Source: Jiangella sp. DSM 45060 (GTDB lineage: Bacteria > Actinomycetota > Actinomycetes > Jiangellales > Jiangellaceae). From it: a stretch of DNA of 64,000 nucleotides. Position numbers and translations under genes: made by a program. Under the pieces are notes generated by a model. The model worked only from the letters and a program-made list of their open reading frames with translations. It was not told the origin of the DNA and did not search any database. The stretch spans positions 3,038,001 to 3,102,000 of the forward strand of contig NZ_LT629771.1 of assembly GCF_900105175.1 (NCBI RefSeq). Reading direction: 5' to 3'. Within the stretch, counting starts at the first letter, position 1; each line of letters starts with the position of its first letter. Of the stretch, positions 34,763 to 43,120 are shown piece after piece.

Positions 34763-36437
34763 CGGAGACCACCCCGTCGTCGACCCGGACGACGTCGGCG
34801 TGCCGGGCGATGGTCTCGGGCCGGTGCGCCACCAGGATCAGCGTCCGCCCGGCCCGGACCCGGTCGACGGCGGTCTCGATGCCGGCCGCGACCGCGGGGT
34901 CGAGGTCGGCGGTGGCCTCGTCGAGGATCAGCACCGCCGGGTCCACCAGCGCGGCCCGGACGATGCCGACCAGCTGCTGCTCCCCCGCCGACAGCGCCGA
35001 CCCGTACGGCCCGACGACGGTGTCCAGCCCGGCCGGCAGCCCGGCCAGCCACGCGGTGAGCCCGAGCCGGTCGACGGCGTCCAGCAGCTCGTCGCGGGTC
35101 GGCTCGTGCGGCACCAGCGCGAGGTTGTCGGCGAGCGTGCCGCTGACCAGGTGCACCTGCTGCGGGACGAGGACGACGCGCCGCCGGACCTCCGCCTCGG
35201 TCGCCGTCGCGAGGTCGACCCCGCCGAACGTCACCGTCCCCGCGTCCGGCCGGTACAGCCCGCTGGCCAGCTTCACCAGCGTGCTCTTGCCCGACCCCGT
35301 CGGGCCGGCGACCACCACGTGCGCGCCGTGCGGGAACGTGACGTCCACGCCGGCCAGCACGTCGGTCCCGGCGCGGTAGGCGTAGTGGACGCCGCGCACC
35401 GTCAGGTCGCCGGACTTGGGGAGCGCGGCGCCCTCGGACGGTGAGCGGTCCGCCGTCCGGTCCAGCAGGTCGAGCAGCCGGGCCAGGCTGACGGCGGTCG
35501 CCTGCAATTCGCCGAAGACCTGCGACAGCCGCAGCACGCCCTCGAACAGGTTCGCCGTGGCCAGCACGAACACCGCGACCGTGCCGATCGTGACCCGGTC
35601 CTGCCCCGCCAGCCACGCGCCGGCCACCAGCAGCACCGCCACCGAGAGGCCCTCGAGGAAGCCGATCAGCCGCAGCCGCAGCTCGACGTCGACGGTGTGG
35701 TCCTCGGCGGCGCGCAGCTCGGCGTTCTGGGCGGCGAAGCGGCGCCGCCGCTCCGGCATGCCGCCGGTGAGGTGCAGCGTCTCGCGTCCCGCCAGCGTCT
35801 CGGTGAACGTCGCGGCGATGCCCGCCCGCCCCGCCGCGACCCGTCCGTACGCGGTCGTCGCGTCGCGCCGGAACCAGCGGATCGCCAGCCACGTCGCCGG
35901 CAGCGTCACCGCCAGGGTGATCAGCGTCAGCAGCGGCGAGTACGACACCAGCACGGCCAGCGTCAGCAGCAACGACAGCGACAGGTTCACGACGTCGGGC
36001 AACTGCTGGCGGACGAAGTCGGTGACGGTGGCGACCTCGCCGGTCGTGCGTTGCAGCAGGTCGCCGACCCGGTGCGACTCGATGAACCGCAGCGGCGCCG
36101 TCGCGATGCGGGCCACCGCGGTGTCGCGCAGGTCGCGCACGACCCGCTCGCCGGTGCGGGTCAGCAGCACCTCGGACGTCCGCAGCAGGAAGATCCGCGC
36201 CACGACCACCACCGCCAGGGTGGCGACGGCGGCGAACAGCCCGCTTCTGGAGCGCTGGACCAGCTCGTCGATCGCCCGGCCGATGATCGGAGCCATCGAC
36301 ACCAGCGCGCCGGCGCTGAGCACGCTGACCGCCAGTGCGAGCAGGGCCTCGCGCCGGTACGGCCGGGCCACGGCGGCGAAGCGCCGGTACACGCCGCGGG
36401 TGGACGGCGCCTCCTCGAGGACGGGTGCCTCAGCCAT
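34755..36437 (-). CDS. Exporter-fold ABC half-transporter (IrtB/YbtQ-like)
   Basis: The 560-residue half-transporter has six N-terminal helices (residues ~20-320) with the coupling-region pattern FIESHRVGDLLQRTTGEVATV, then a nucleotide-binding domain: Walker A GPTGSGKST near 376, signature LSAGEQQ near 485, Walker B VLILDEATADLD near 505 and H-loop VAHR. The ATG at 36437 lies 8 bases inside the end of the partner gene. Paired exporter-fold half-transporters next to a siderophore-interacting protein are the IrtAB/YbtPQ arrangement that imports Fe-siderophores rather than exporting. Import is inferred from context; the sequence alone also allows export. Confidence 0.87.
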   Translation of the reverse strand: MAEAPVLEEAPSTRGVYRRFAAVARPYRREALLALAVSVLSAGALVSMAPIIGRAIDELVQRSRSGLFAAVATLAVVVVARIFLLRTSEVLLTRTGERVVRDLRDTAVARIATAPLRFIESHRVGDLLQRTTGEVATVTDFVRQQLPDVVNLSLSLLLTLAVLVSYSPLLTLITLAVTLPATWLAIRWFRRDATTAYGRVAAGRAGIAATFTETLAGRETLHLTGGMPERRRRFAAQNAELRAAEDHTVDVELRLRLIGFLEGLSVAVLLVAGAWLAGQDRVTIGTVAVFVLATANLFEGVLRLSQVFGELQATAVSLARLLDLLDRTADRSPSEGAALPKSGDLTVRGVHYAYRAGTDVLAGVDVTFPHGAHVVVAGPTGSGKSTLVKLASGLYRPDAGTVTFGGVDLATATEAEVRRRVVLVPQQVHLVSGTLADNLALVPHEPTRDELLDAVDRLGLTAWLAGLPAGLDTVVGPYGSALSAGEQQLVGIVRAALVDPAVLILDEATADLDPAVAAGIETAVDRVRAGRTLILVAHRPETIARHADVVRVDDGVVSVS

Positions 36438-38244
36438 CGATGCTCCCCGCGGTCGCCGGGACGCGGAGGTCGACGACGCGGTCGGCGCGGTCACGCAGCT
36501 GGGTCCGGTGCGACACGGCGACGATCGCGGTGCCGGGCAGTTCGGCCCGCAGCCGGTCCAGGATCGCCCGCTCCGTGCCGACGTCGATCGCCGAGGTGAC
36601 GTCGTCGAGCAGCAGCACGCGCGGCCGGCCGAGCAGGGCGCGGGCCAGCGCCAACCGCTGCACCTGACCTCCAGACAGCGTCGTCCCCCGTTCCCCGACG
36701 GCGGTCTCGTACCCGGCCGGGAGCGCCCGGACGAACCCGTCGGCGCCGGCGATCCGCCCGGCCCACGCCACCTCGTCGTCGCTCGCGTCGCGGCCGAGCC
36801 TGATGTTGTCCGCGACGGTGCCCGTGAGCACCAGCGGCCGCTGCGGCACGTAGCCGATGCGGGACCACCACTCGGTGCGCTCGGCCCCGGCGACGTCGAC
36901 GCCGCCGTACCGGATGCTCCCCGCCGCCGGCTCGTCCAGCCGCGCGACCACCCGCAACAGCGACGACTTGCCGCTGCCCACCGGGCCACGCAGCACCACC
37001 AGCTCACCCGGCGCCGCGGTCAGGCGCAGCGGCGGGGTCGGCTCGCCACCACCCCCGGTCCGCGCCGCCAGGTCGTCGAGCAGCAGTTCGCCCCGCTCCG
37101 GCAGCACCGCCGGTCCGCCCGGCACCGGTGCCGCCGCATCGTCCGTCGTCGGCGGAGTGTGTCGGTGCCCGCCCGTAGGGTGGGCACCCTCCCTAGAGGG
37201 GCGGGTCATACCTACCTCCGCCGAGCCGCTCGCGTCCAGCCCGGACGCCGCACCCAGGCCACCCAACGCAGCCGGGCCGCCCGTGCCGAGCACCTCGGCG
37301 ATCCGCGTGCCCGACACCTCGGCCTCGCGGCGGTTCGAGACCAGCAGCACCAGGAAGCTCAACGCGATGGTCAGCATGGTCATCCACGAGGTGTAGGCGA
37401 TCAGCCCGCCGATGCTCAGCCCACCGTCCAGCACCGCCAGCCCGCCCGTCAACAACCCCGCCGCGATCGCCAGCCGCGGCACGGACGGCGGCACCGACGC
37501 CCACCAAGCGGCCAGCCGGGCCAGCGCCAGCGTGTGCACCGTGACCTCCCCGCTGGCCGCGGCGTGCCGCCGGACCAGCCGGCCGGTGCCGCCCAGCCCG
37601 CGCACGGCTCCCGCGGCGGACAGCAACTCCTCCACGGCGCCCGACCGGCGCGAGTGCGCCCCGGCCAGCCGCTCGGCCGCGGCGGCGTATCGCGGCGGGA
37701 AGATCAGCTGCGTGACGACGACCAGGGGCGCCATCACAGCCGTGACGATCAGCAGCCGCGGGTGCAGCGTCGCCACCGCCGGCACCACGACGACGATCGT
37801 GCTCAGGGCCAGCGTCCAGTAGGTGAGCTTGTCGACCCAGTCGGCCACGGCCAGCACGTCGCGCTCGGCCCGCGAGGCGAGGTCACCGCGGTCGAAGCGG
37901 GCGGTCACCGCGCCGTCCGCGTCACCCGCCCGCGCCAGCAGCCGCTCGCGCAGATCCTGCGCCGTCGCGTTGGCCGCGTGCCGGGTCAGCCGCTCGCCCA
38001 GCGCGCCGCCGGCCAGCACGACCAGCGCCAGCCCGGCGACGGCCAGGGCCCAGCCGGCGGTGCGGCCCGGCGCGCCGGCCTCCAGCCCGTCGTCGACGGC
38101 GCGCTGCACGAGCGCGGGCGTGGCCAGGTAGCCGAGCTGCCCGGCCAGGGCGCAGAGCAGGCCGGTGACGAGCGCGCGCCGGCGCCGGCGGAACACCTCC
38201 CGCAGCAGCCGGCGGCCAGGGGCGCGGGTCTGTTCCGCCGTCAC
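36430..38244 (-). CDS. Exporter-fold ABC half-transporter (IrtA/YbtP-like) with repeat-derived linker
   Basis: The 604-residue half-transporter has six helices and an NBD with Walker A GPVGSGKSS near 421, signature LSGGQVQR and Walker B LLLDDVTSAID. The GTG at 38244 is preferred because AGAGGA lies 8 bases upstream; an in-frame GTG at 38283 directly abuts the iron box. The linker between TMD and NBD (~residues 330-395) is far longer than usual. Part of it (RPSREGAHPTGGHRHTPP) is encoded by a palindromic repeat also found at 9.3 kb. It pairs with the 34755 gene, which lacks such a linker. Confidence 0.87.
   Translation of the reverse strand: MTAEQTRAPGRRLLREVFRRRRRALVTGLLCALAGQLGYLATPALVQRAVDDGLEAGAPGRTAGWALAVAGLALVVLAGGALGERLTRHAANATAQDLRERLLARAGDADGAVTARFDRGDLASRAERDVLAVADWVDKLTYWTLALSTIVVVVPAVATLHPRLLIVTAVMAPLVVVTQLIFPPRYAAAAERLAGAHSRRSGAVEELLSAAGAVRGLGGTGRLVRRHAAASGEVTVHTLALARLAAWWASVPPSVPRLAIAAGLLTGGLAVLDGGLSIGGLIAYTSWMTMLTIALSFLVLLVSNRREAEVSGTRIAEVLGTGGPAALGGLGAASGLDASGSAEVGMTRPSREGAHPTGGHRHTPPTTDDAAAPVPGGPAVLPERGELLLDDLAARTGGGGEPTPPLRLTAAPGELVVLRGPVGSGKSSLLRVVARLDEPAAGSIRYGGVDVAGAERTEWWSRIGYVPQRPLVLTGTVADNIRLGRDASDDEVAWAGRIAGADGFVRALPAGYETAVGERGTTLSGGQVQRLALARALLGRPRVLLLDDVTSAIDVGTERAILDRLRAELPGTAIVAVSHRTQLRDRADRVVDLRVPATAGSIDG
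37162..37215 (+). repeat. Dispersed palindromic repeat, copy B, inside an ABC transporter gene
   Basis: Bases 37162-37185 are identical to the minus strand of 9310-9287. The core GGTGCCC-G-CCC-GTA-GGG-T-GGGCACC (37164-37188) is a near-perfect palindrome, followed by a second small inverted repeat (CCCTCCCTAGAGGGG). The reading frame of the host gene is kept open across it. Confidence 0.7.
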
Positions 38245-38286
38245 AGAAGAGGTCCTCTCGGAGGGGGCCGCGAAATCACTCACAGG

Positions 38287-38305
38287 TTAGGGTCGGCTAA
38301 CCTGG
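38287..38305 (-). promoter_or_regulatory. Iron box between ABC transporter and AraC genes
   Basis: TTAGGGTCGGCTAACCTGG (given on the plus strand) matches 15 of 19 positions of the DtxR/IdeR consensus; an overlapping register beginning three bases earlier matches 13. AGGTTAG (38284-38290) and CTAACCT (38297-38303) form an inverted pair. It could control both divergent units. Confidence 0.75.
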
Positions 38306-38367
38306 TGGTGGTCCAACCCAGCGGTCACCTCACATCAGGCCGCGGACGTCGACGGTCGGGAGGTGCG

Positions 38368-39135
38368 GTGTTCGCGCGCGCGTTCGGTGGCGGGCTCGAC
38401 GGCGCCGAGGAGTTCTGGCTGACCCGGTTCGAGCTGCCCCGGCTGAGCGGCTTCACCGTCCACGAGCACGCCGAGCACCAGCTGTCCTGGGTGGCGCACG
38501 GCCAGCTGGTGGTGGAGGCGGGCGGGACGTGGCTGCTGCCGCCGTCGCAGGCGGTGTGGATCCCGGCCGGCACCCCGCACGCGCTGCGCGCGACCCGCCC
38601 GACCCAGCTGTACTGCCTCTACCTGTGGCCGGCCGACTGCCCCATCGCGTGGACGGGCACCACCGTCGTCGCCGCCGACCCGATGCTGCGCCAGGTCATG
38701 CTGTACCTCGCCCGGCCCGACCTCCCCGACGACGCCGCGCAGCGGGCCCGCGCGCTGCTGGCAGACCTGCTGCGCCCCGATCTGCCGCAGCAGCCGCGGG
38801 AGGTCCCGATGCCGGCCGGCGGGCCCGCCCGCCAGCTCGCCGTCGCCCTGGTCCGCGCCCCCGGCGATCCGCGCGGCCTGCACGAGTGGGCCGCCGCCCT
38901 GCACGTCAGCGAGAAGACGCTGCGCCGATCGTTCGTGGCCGAGACCGGCATGACGTTCACCGACTGGCGCACCCAGGTGCGAATGCGGGCGGCGCTACCG
39001 CTGCTGGCCGACCGGCTGCCCGTCGCGGCCGTCGCGGCACGGGTGGGCTATCGCAGCGTGAACGGGTTCATCAACGCGTTCCGCCGCCACTTCGGCCGGA
39101 CGCCGGGCAGCTACGCGGCGCTGCTCGGCGCGTGA
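38368..39135 (+). CDS. AraC-family regulator with N-terminal cupin
   Basis: The GTG at 38368 has GGGAGG upstream. The 255-residue protein has an N-terminal cupin-type sensor (HEHAEHQLSWVAHGQLVVEA ... WIPAGTPHALRATRPT) and a C-terminal double helix-turn-helix: WAAALHVSEKTLRRSFVAET, then VAAVAARVGYRSVNGFINAF and RRHFGRTPGSYAALL. It diverges from the two ABC half-transporters. This position matches YbtA-type regulators that sense the siderophore and activate uptake genes, acting together with an iron repressor. Ligand and target are inferred. Confidence 0.88.
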   Translation: MFARAFGGGLDGAEEFWLTRFELPRLSGFTVHEHAEHQLSWVAHGQLVVEAGGTWLLPPSQAVWIPAGTPHALRATRPTQLYCLYLWPADCPIAWTGTTVVAADPMLRQVMLYLARPDLPDDAAQRARALLADLLRPDLPQQPREVPMPAGGPARQLAVALVRAPGDPRGLHEWAAALHVSEKTLRRSFVAETGMTFTDWRTQVRMRAALPLLADRLPVAAVAARVGYRSVNGFINAFRRHFGRTPGSYAALLGA

Positions 39136-39320
39136 TGCTCGTGCGCCAGGCCCATCCGCTCGGCCCGGCGCATCAGGTCGAGGCGCTCGTCCAGCCAGCC
39201 GTCGATCGCCGTCTGGATGCGCAGCAACTCACCCGGGTCATCGCAGCGGCGGCGGTAATCGGCCAGCCAGCGCAGCGTCTCGTCGACATAGCGGAGCTTC
39301 GCCGCAATCGGCCACGTCAT
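39111..39320 (-). CDS. Small hypothetical protein
   Basis: An open frame of 69 residues from the ATG at 39320, preceded by GGGGGGAG. The predicted product (MTWPIAAKLRYVDETLRWLA ... IQTAIDGWLDERLDLMRRAE) is helical and amphipathic. Its 3' end overlaps the AraC gene by 25 bases. I do not recognise a family; it is kept because it has a good ribosome-binding site and ordinary codon use. It could be a chance frame. Confidence 0.45.
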   Translation of the reverse strand: MTWPIAAKLRYVDETLRWLADYRRRCDDPGELLRIQTAIDGWLDERLDLMRRAERMGLAHEHHAPSSAA

Positions 39321-39420
39321 CGGCTCCCCCCTCACCCTCTCTGGTGCCAGGTTCCCCGTTCCGCGCGGAACACGCCTCCTCCGCGACGGGTGAGATCGAG
39401 ACCCGGGAGACACACCCTAG

Positions 39421-39743
39421 ATGAGTGAGTCGTATTGATCTTGCGGGTGGGTCGCTGCCGGTACGGCGAGGACGCGGTCAGGCGGCACGTCCTGGACCCG
39501 GCCGGCCCGTCGCCCGGCGGGAGTACTGTTCCGGCGCGGTGACCTCAGCGCCAACTGTTGGCACGGGTGTCACCCCGCCACACACCACCACCCCTGGGCG
39601 CCCGCAGCTGATCTGCCCCGATCCGCCCCGACCCGGCCTCCCCACCCTCGCCGCCGCGATCTGGCACAACTCGCGCACCGGCGCCCCAACCAAACGGCTC
39701 CATCACCGCCTACGACCACTAGCGATCAATAGGACTCAGTCAT
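39421..39743. mobile_element. MITE-like element with 20-bp terminal inverted repeats and CTAG target duplication
   Basis: The left end (39421-39440, ATGAGTGAGTC...) and the right end (39724-39743), read as reverse complement (ATGACTGAGTC...), agree at 18 of 20 positions. Both ends are flanked directly by CTAG (39417-39420 and 39744-39747), which looks like a 4-bp target duplication. The 323-bp interior has no transposase gene. Near the right end it encodes, with an indel, LAAAIWHN..TGAP.KR and TAYDH-stop, which resembles the extreme C-terminus of a DDE transposase. It is probably a deletion derivative of an insertion sequence; the family is not certain. Confidence 0.72.
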
Positions 39744-40613
39744 CTAGAGGCCGAGCGCCTCCAGCCGGGCGATGTACTCGTCCTCCTGCTCCTCCTCGTC
39801 GGCGTCGGTCTCCCACGGGGCGAGCAGCCACGCCTGGGTGGCGTCGTCGAGGGCGGCCAGCCGGCGGTTGTACTCGTCGCCGTTGTCGGTCCAGTAGCCG
39901 ACCACCTTGTACGCCGACGGCGGCAGCTTCAGCTCGTGCCGCAGGTAGCGGCGGGCGTCGCGCAGCACGGCGGTCTCGCCGGCCACCCACACGTAGCCGG
40001 GACCGGCCGGCAGGTCGGCCGCGCGCAGCGCGCCGGACAAGCGGCTGGCGCCGTGCCCGTTGCCGCCGTACAGCCACGCGACCTCGACGGCGTCCGGCAG
40101 CTCGACCCGGTGCGCCGGCGTCGGCACCTCCAGCACGGCGCGGGTCCGCACCCCCGCCGGCGTGGCCTCCAGCAGCCGGGCCGCGGCCGGCAGCCCCGCG
40201 GCGTCGGCCAGCAGCAGCTGCCAGCTCAGGTCCGCGGGCGGGTCGTACATGCCGGTCGGCGTGTTGACGGTGACGACGTCGCCCGGCGCGGCCGCGCGCG
40301 CCCACGTGGCCGCGACCCCGCCGTCGTGCACGACGAAGTCGATCACCAGCTCGCCGCGGGCGCGGCGGAACTCCCGCACGGTGTACGTGCGCATCGGCGA
40401 CGGCTCGGCGCCGTCCGGGTAGGACCACCGGCCCCGCTCGTCGACGACCGGCAGCACCGGCTCGGCGCCCGGCGGCGGGAAGAAGATCCGCAGGTACTCG
40501 TCGCCCACGCCGGTGCTGGCGAACCCGGCCAGGCCCGCGCCGCCGAACACCACCCGCACCATGCCGGCGCAGAGCGGCCGCGCCTCGACCACCTCCGCAC
40601 GGAAGAACCGCAT
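39744..40613 (-). CDS. Siderophore-interacting protein (FAD-binding ferric reductase)
   Basis: The 289-residue protein has the SIP fold: an N-terminal FAD-binding domain with MRTYTVREFRRARGELVIDF (R-x-Y-T motif, ~75-95) and a C-terminal SIP domain with WLYGGNGHG and YVWVAGETAVLRDARRYL (~205-225). It reduces ferric siderophore in the cytoplasm with NAD(P)H. GAGGAG lies before the ATG at 40613, and a 13/19 iron-box match lies upstream. The stop codon TAG is inside the CTAG duplication that bounds the MITE-like element. It is adjacent to the IrtAB-like half-transporters, which completes an import-and-reduce system. Confidence 0.92.
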   Translation of the reverse strand: MRFFRAEVVEARPLCAGMVRVVFGGAGLAGFASTGVGDEYLRIFFPPPGAEPVLPVVDERGRWSYPDGAEPSPMRTYTVREFRRARGELVIDFVVHDGGVAATWARAAAPGDVVTVNTPTGMYDPPADLSWQLLLADAAGLPAAARLLEATPAGVRTRAVLEVPTPAHRVELPDAVEVAWLYGGNGHGASRLSGALRAADLPAGPGYVWVAGETAVLRDARRYLRHELKLPPSAYKVVGYWTDNGDEYNRRLAALDDATQAWLLAPWETDADEEEQEDEYIARLEALGL

Positions 40614-40639
40614 CGATGCTCCTCGAACCAGGCGGCAAG

Positions 40640-40658
40640 GGAGGACAGCCTAACCTGC
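40640..40658 (-). promoter_or_regulatory. Iron-box-like site upstream of the siderophore-interacting protein
   Basis: On the minus strand GCAGGTTAGGCTGTCCTCC matches 13 of 19 positions of TTAGGTTAGGCTAACCTAA, with one strong half-site. It overlaps the last bases of the amidase gene (stop at 40650). Confidence 0.6.
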
Positions 40659-42086
40659 TACCGATTCGTACGCGATGCCCGCACCGAGGCACACGTCCTC
40701 CTGCCAGCGAGGCGCCACCAGCTGCAGGCCCACCGGCAGACCGGTGCCCGGCGCGCGTCCGCACGGCAGCGTCAGCGCCGGGTGCCCCGACACGTTGAAC
40801 ACCGACGTGTTGCGCGCCACCACCGTGGCCAGCACGCGGTCGCGCCCGCCCAGCCGGACCGCGTCCACACCCTCCGGCGGGGCGACGATCGCCGACGTCG
40901 CGCAGGCCAGCACGTCGACGGACGCGAACAGCGCGTCGACCGCGTCGGCGAGGACGGTCCGGCAGCGCAGCGCGTGCAGGTAGTCGACGGCGGACAGCGA
41001 ACGGCCGCCGGTGAGCAGCTGCGTGAACACCGCGCCGTAGCCGTCGAGGTCGTCGCCGGCATCGTGCAGGGACGCCGTCTCCGCCGCGACCAGGATGCGC
41101 TTGATCGCGTCGGGGTCGATCTGCTCGATCACCGGCAGCTCGACCGGCACCAGCGTCGCGCCCAGCCCGGCCAGCACCTTCGCCGCGGCGTCGAACAGGA
41201 CGAGCACGTCGTCCTCGCCCACCCGGAACCAGCCGCCCAGCACACCGACCCGCAGGCCGGCCAGCGGCGCCCCGTCAACCGCCGGCCACCGCGGCCTGGA
41301 CGCCGCCGCGGGGACCCCCGTCATCGCCGTCAGCGCGGCCCCGGCCAGCGCGACGCTCCCGGCGAGCGGGCCGGTGTGGTCCATCGTCCAGGTCAGCGGC
41401 GGGGTGCCGGCCCGCGGGACGCGGCCGAGCGTCGGCTTCAGCCCCACGGCGCCGCACCAGGCGGCCGGCACCCTGATCGAGCCGCCGGTGTCGGTGCCGA
41501 CGGCCAGCGGCAGCAGCCCGGCGCCGACGGCCGCGGCCGGGCCGGACGACGACCCGCCGGAGCGGCGGCCCGGGTCCCACGGGTTGCGGGTGCGGCTGTT
41601 CGGCCCGGAGGCGAACTCGTACGTCGCCAGCTTGGCCACCAGGACGGCGCCGGCGGCGCGCAGGTTCCGCACGACCTGGGCGGTCGTCGCCGGCCGGAAC
41701 CCGGCGTAGCGGGCCGAGCCGAACGTCGTCGGCGACCCCTCGACCTGCACGACGTCCTTGACGCCGAACGGCACGCCCTCCAGCGGGCGGGCCGCTCCGG
41801 CCGCGAGACGCCGCGCCGACTCCTCCGCCGCGACCAGCGCCTCGTCAGCCAGCAGCACCTCGACGGCGCCCAGCTCGCGGCCGCGCCCGCCGAGGTCGTC
41901 GAGGACCCGGCGGACCCCGCCCACCGGGTCCGGGTCCGGCTGCACCGGCGCCGACGGCACCAGCGGCGGCGGCGCGGCCCCGACGACGTCGCCGAACGGC
42001 ACGACCGGGTCGGGAAACAGCGGCAGGCGGTAGTGGCGCAGCGCGGCGACGTCGGACCGGACGTCCGGATGCGACGGCGCGCTCAC
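40650..42086 (-). CDS. Amidase-signature amidohydrolase
   Basis: The 478-residue protein has the Ser-cisSer-Lys triad of amidase-signature enzymes: K110 in FGVKDVV, cis-Ser near 180 in GGSSSGP and nucleophile Ser203 in GTDTGGSIRVP. It hydrolyses an amide bond to release ammonia or an amine. The GTG at 42086 overlaps the deacylase stop (GTGA). It is the last gene of the first GntR-linked unit, after M32 carboxypeptidase and an AstE-like deacylase, so its substrate is probably an intermediate of that unit. No signal peptide is present; it acts in the cytosol. Confidence 0.92.
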   Translation of the reverse strand: MSAPSHPDVRSDVAALRHYRLPLFPDPVVPFGDVVGAAPPPLVPSAPVQPDPDPVGGVRRVLDDLGGRGRELGAVEVLLADEALVAAEESARRLAAGAARPLEGVPFGVKDVVQVEGSPTTFGSARYAGFRPATTAQVVRNLRAAGAVLVAKLATYEFASGPNSRTRNPWDPGRRSGGSSSGPAAAVGAGLLPLAVGTDTGGSIRVPAAWCGAVGLKPTLGRVPRAGTPPLTWTMDHTGPLAGSVALAGAALTAMTGVPAAASRPRWPAVDGAPLAGLRVGVLGGWFRVGEDDVLVLFDAAAKVLAGLGATLVPVELPVIEQIDPDAIKRILVAAETASLHDAGDDLDGYGAVFTQLLTGGRSLSAVDYLHALRCRTVLADAVDALFASVDVLACATSAIVAPPEGVDAVRLGGRDRVLATVVARNTSVFNVSGHPALTLPCGRAPGTGLPVGLQLVAPRWQEDVCLGAGIAYESVAG

Positions 42087-43120
42087 ACCTCCAGCCGCCA
42101 CTGCTCGGGCGCCGCGATCCACTCGCCGGACCCGGCGTCGGCGATGATGTACATGTACTCCCCCGGGTTGACCCGCGAGAAGCCCGGCCGGGTCTGCAGG
42201 ATCGCCGACTTCTCGTACGGCGCTCTGATCTCCTGCAGCGTGTCGCCGGTGTGCGCGTCGACGATCCGCGACAGCAGCGTGCCGCCGTCGACCACCGCCG
42301 ACAGCCCTTCGATGCCCACCGACGGGTAGCAGAGGCCGCCGTGGTCGGCCCGGATGAGCACCCGCTCGCGCATCAGCAGCTGCTTCTCCGGCAGCTCCGG
42401 CACGCCGTCGATGATGCCCAGGCCCTTGAGGAAGTTGTCGATGCGGGTCTGGGTCAGTGCGGCGAAGCCCTCGGGCATGACGTTGCCGCCCTGCTCGGCG
42501 ACGATCGAGAGCTTGCCCAGCGACTTCACGTACTGGTCGATGGTGCCGGCGAACGGGTCGACGTCGTGGACGAAGACGAAGTCGGTGCCCATCAGGCGGG
42601 TGAAGTCGAAGATCCGCTTCTGCTCCGGCGTCCTGTCCGAGTTCACCAGCGTGTAGTTGATCGAGGTGTCGCCGGCGCAGTGGTAGTCGATCATCGCGTC
42701 GATGTGCGGGATGATCTCCTCGCTGATGACGGCCGCCATCTTCTGGGTGACCCAGCCCTGCCGGGTGCCGGGGAACACCCGGTTCATGTTGTTCATGTCG
42801 GTGTTCCAGCCCTGGCCGGTGGCCCGGGTGCCGCTCTCGAACGCGACCGGGTTGGCCACCGGCACCCCGATGACGGAACCGGCCAGCTGCTCCGGGTCCA
42901 GCCGGGCCAGCGCGGTGTTGACGGCCTCGGCGCCGAAGATCGCGTCGCCATGCACGTTGGCGATCAGCAGCAGGCTGGCGCCGGGCGACCGGCCGCGCAC
43001 CACCTGCCCGCTGATCGCCAGCTCCTCGCCGGAGCTGCGCCGGGCGACCGGCAGCCGGAAGCGGGACCGGGAGCCGGGTGCGACGGCGGCGATCTCGTCG
43101 GAGTGGGTCAGCGTGGTCAT
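42083..43120 (-). CDS. AstE/AspA-family deacylase homologue 1 (noncanonical HGDA)
   Basis: The 345-residue M14-like protein has NVHGDAIFG (H57, G58, D59, A60), DYHCAGD (H147), a glutamate in IVAEQGG (E209) and the Arg-binding motif TDMNNMNRVFPG. Succinylglutamate desuccinylases and aspartoacylases normally bind zinc through His-x-x-Glu; here the glutamate position is alanine, while His147 and Glu209 are kept. The downstream paralogue shares HGDAIFG. The ATG at 43120 overlaps the M32 stop (ATGA). It probably acts on an acylated amino acid or small amide, but the altered metal site makes activity uncertain. Confidence 0.85.
   Translation of the reverse strand: MTTLTHSDEIAAVAPGSRSRFRLPVARRSSGEELAISGQVVRGRSPGASLLLIANVHGDAIFGAEAVNTALARLDPEQLAGSVIGVPVANPVAFESGTRATGQGWNTDMNNMNRVFPGTRQGWVTQKMAAVISEEIIPHIDAMIDYHCAGDTSINYTLVNSDRTPEQKRIFDFTRLMGTDFVFVHDVDPFAGTIDQYVKSLGKLSIVAEQGGNVMPEGFAALTQTRIDNFLKGLGIIDGVPELPEKQLLMRERVLIRADHGGLCYPSVGIEGLSAVVDGGTLLSRIVDAHTGDTLQEIRAPYEKSAILQTRPGFSRVNPGEYMYIIADAGSGEWIAAPEQWRLEV

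Noticed and set aside
34755-38244. Multidrug exporter
   Set aside because: The fold allows it, but the iron boxes, AraC regulator and siderophore-interacting protein favour Fe-siderophore import. It is kept as an alternative.
39478-39693. 71-residue minus-strand frame inside the MITE-like element
   Set aside because: No motif or ribosome-binding site. It lies within the element and seems to be chance coding in a GC-rich sequence.
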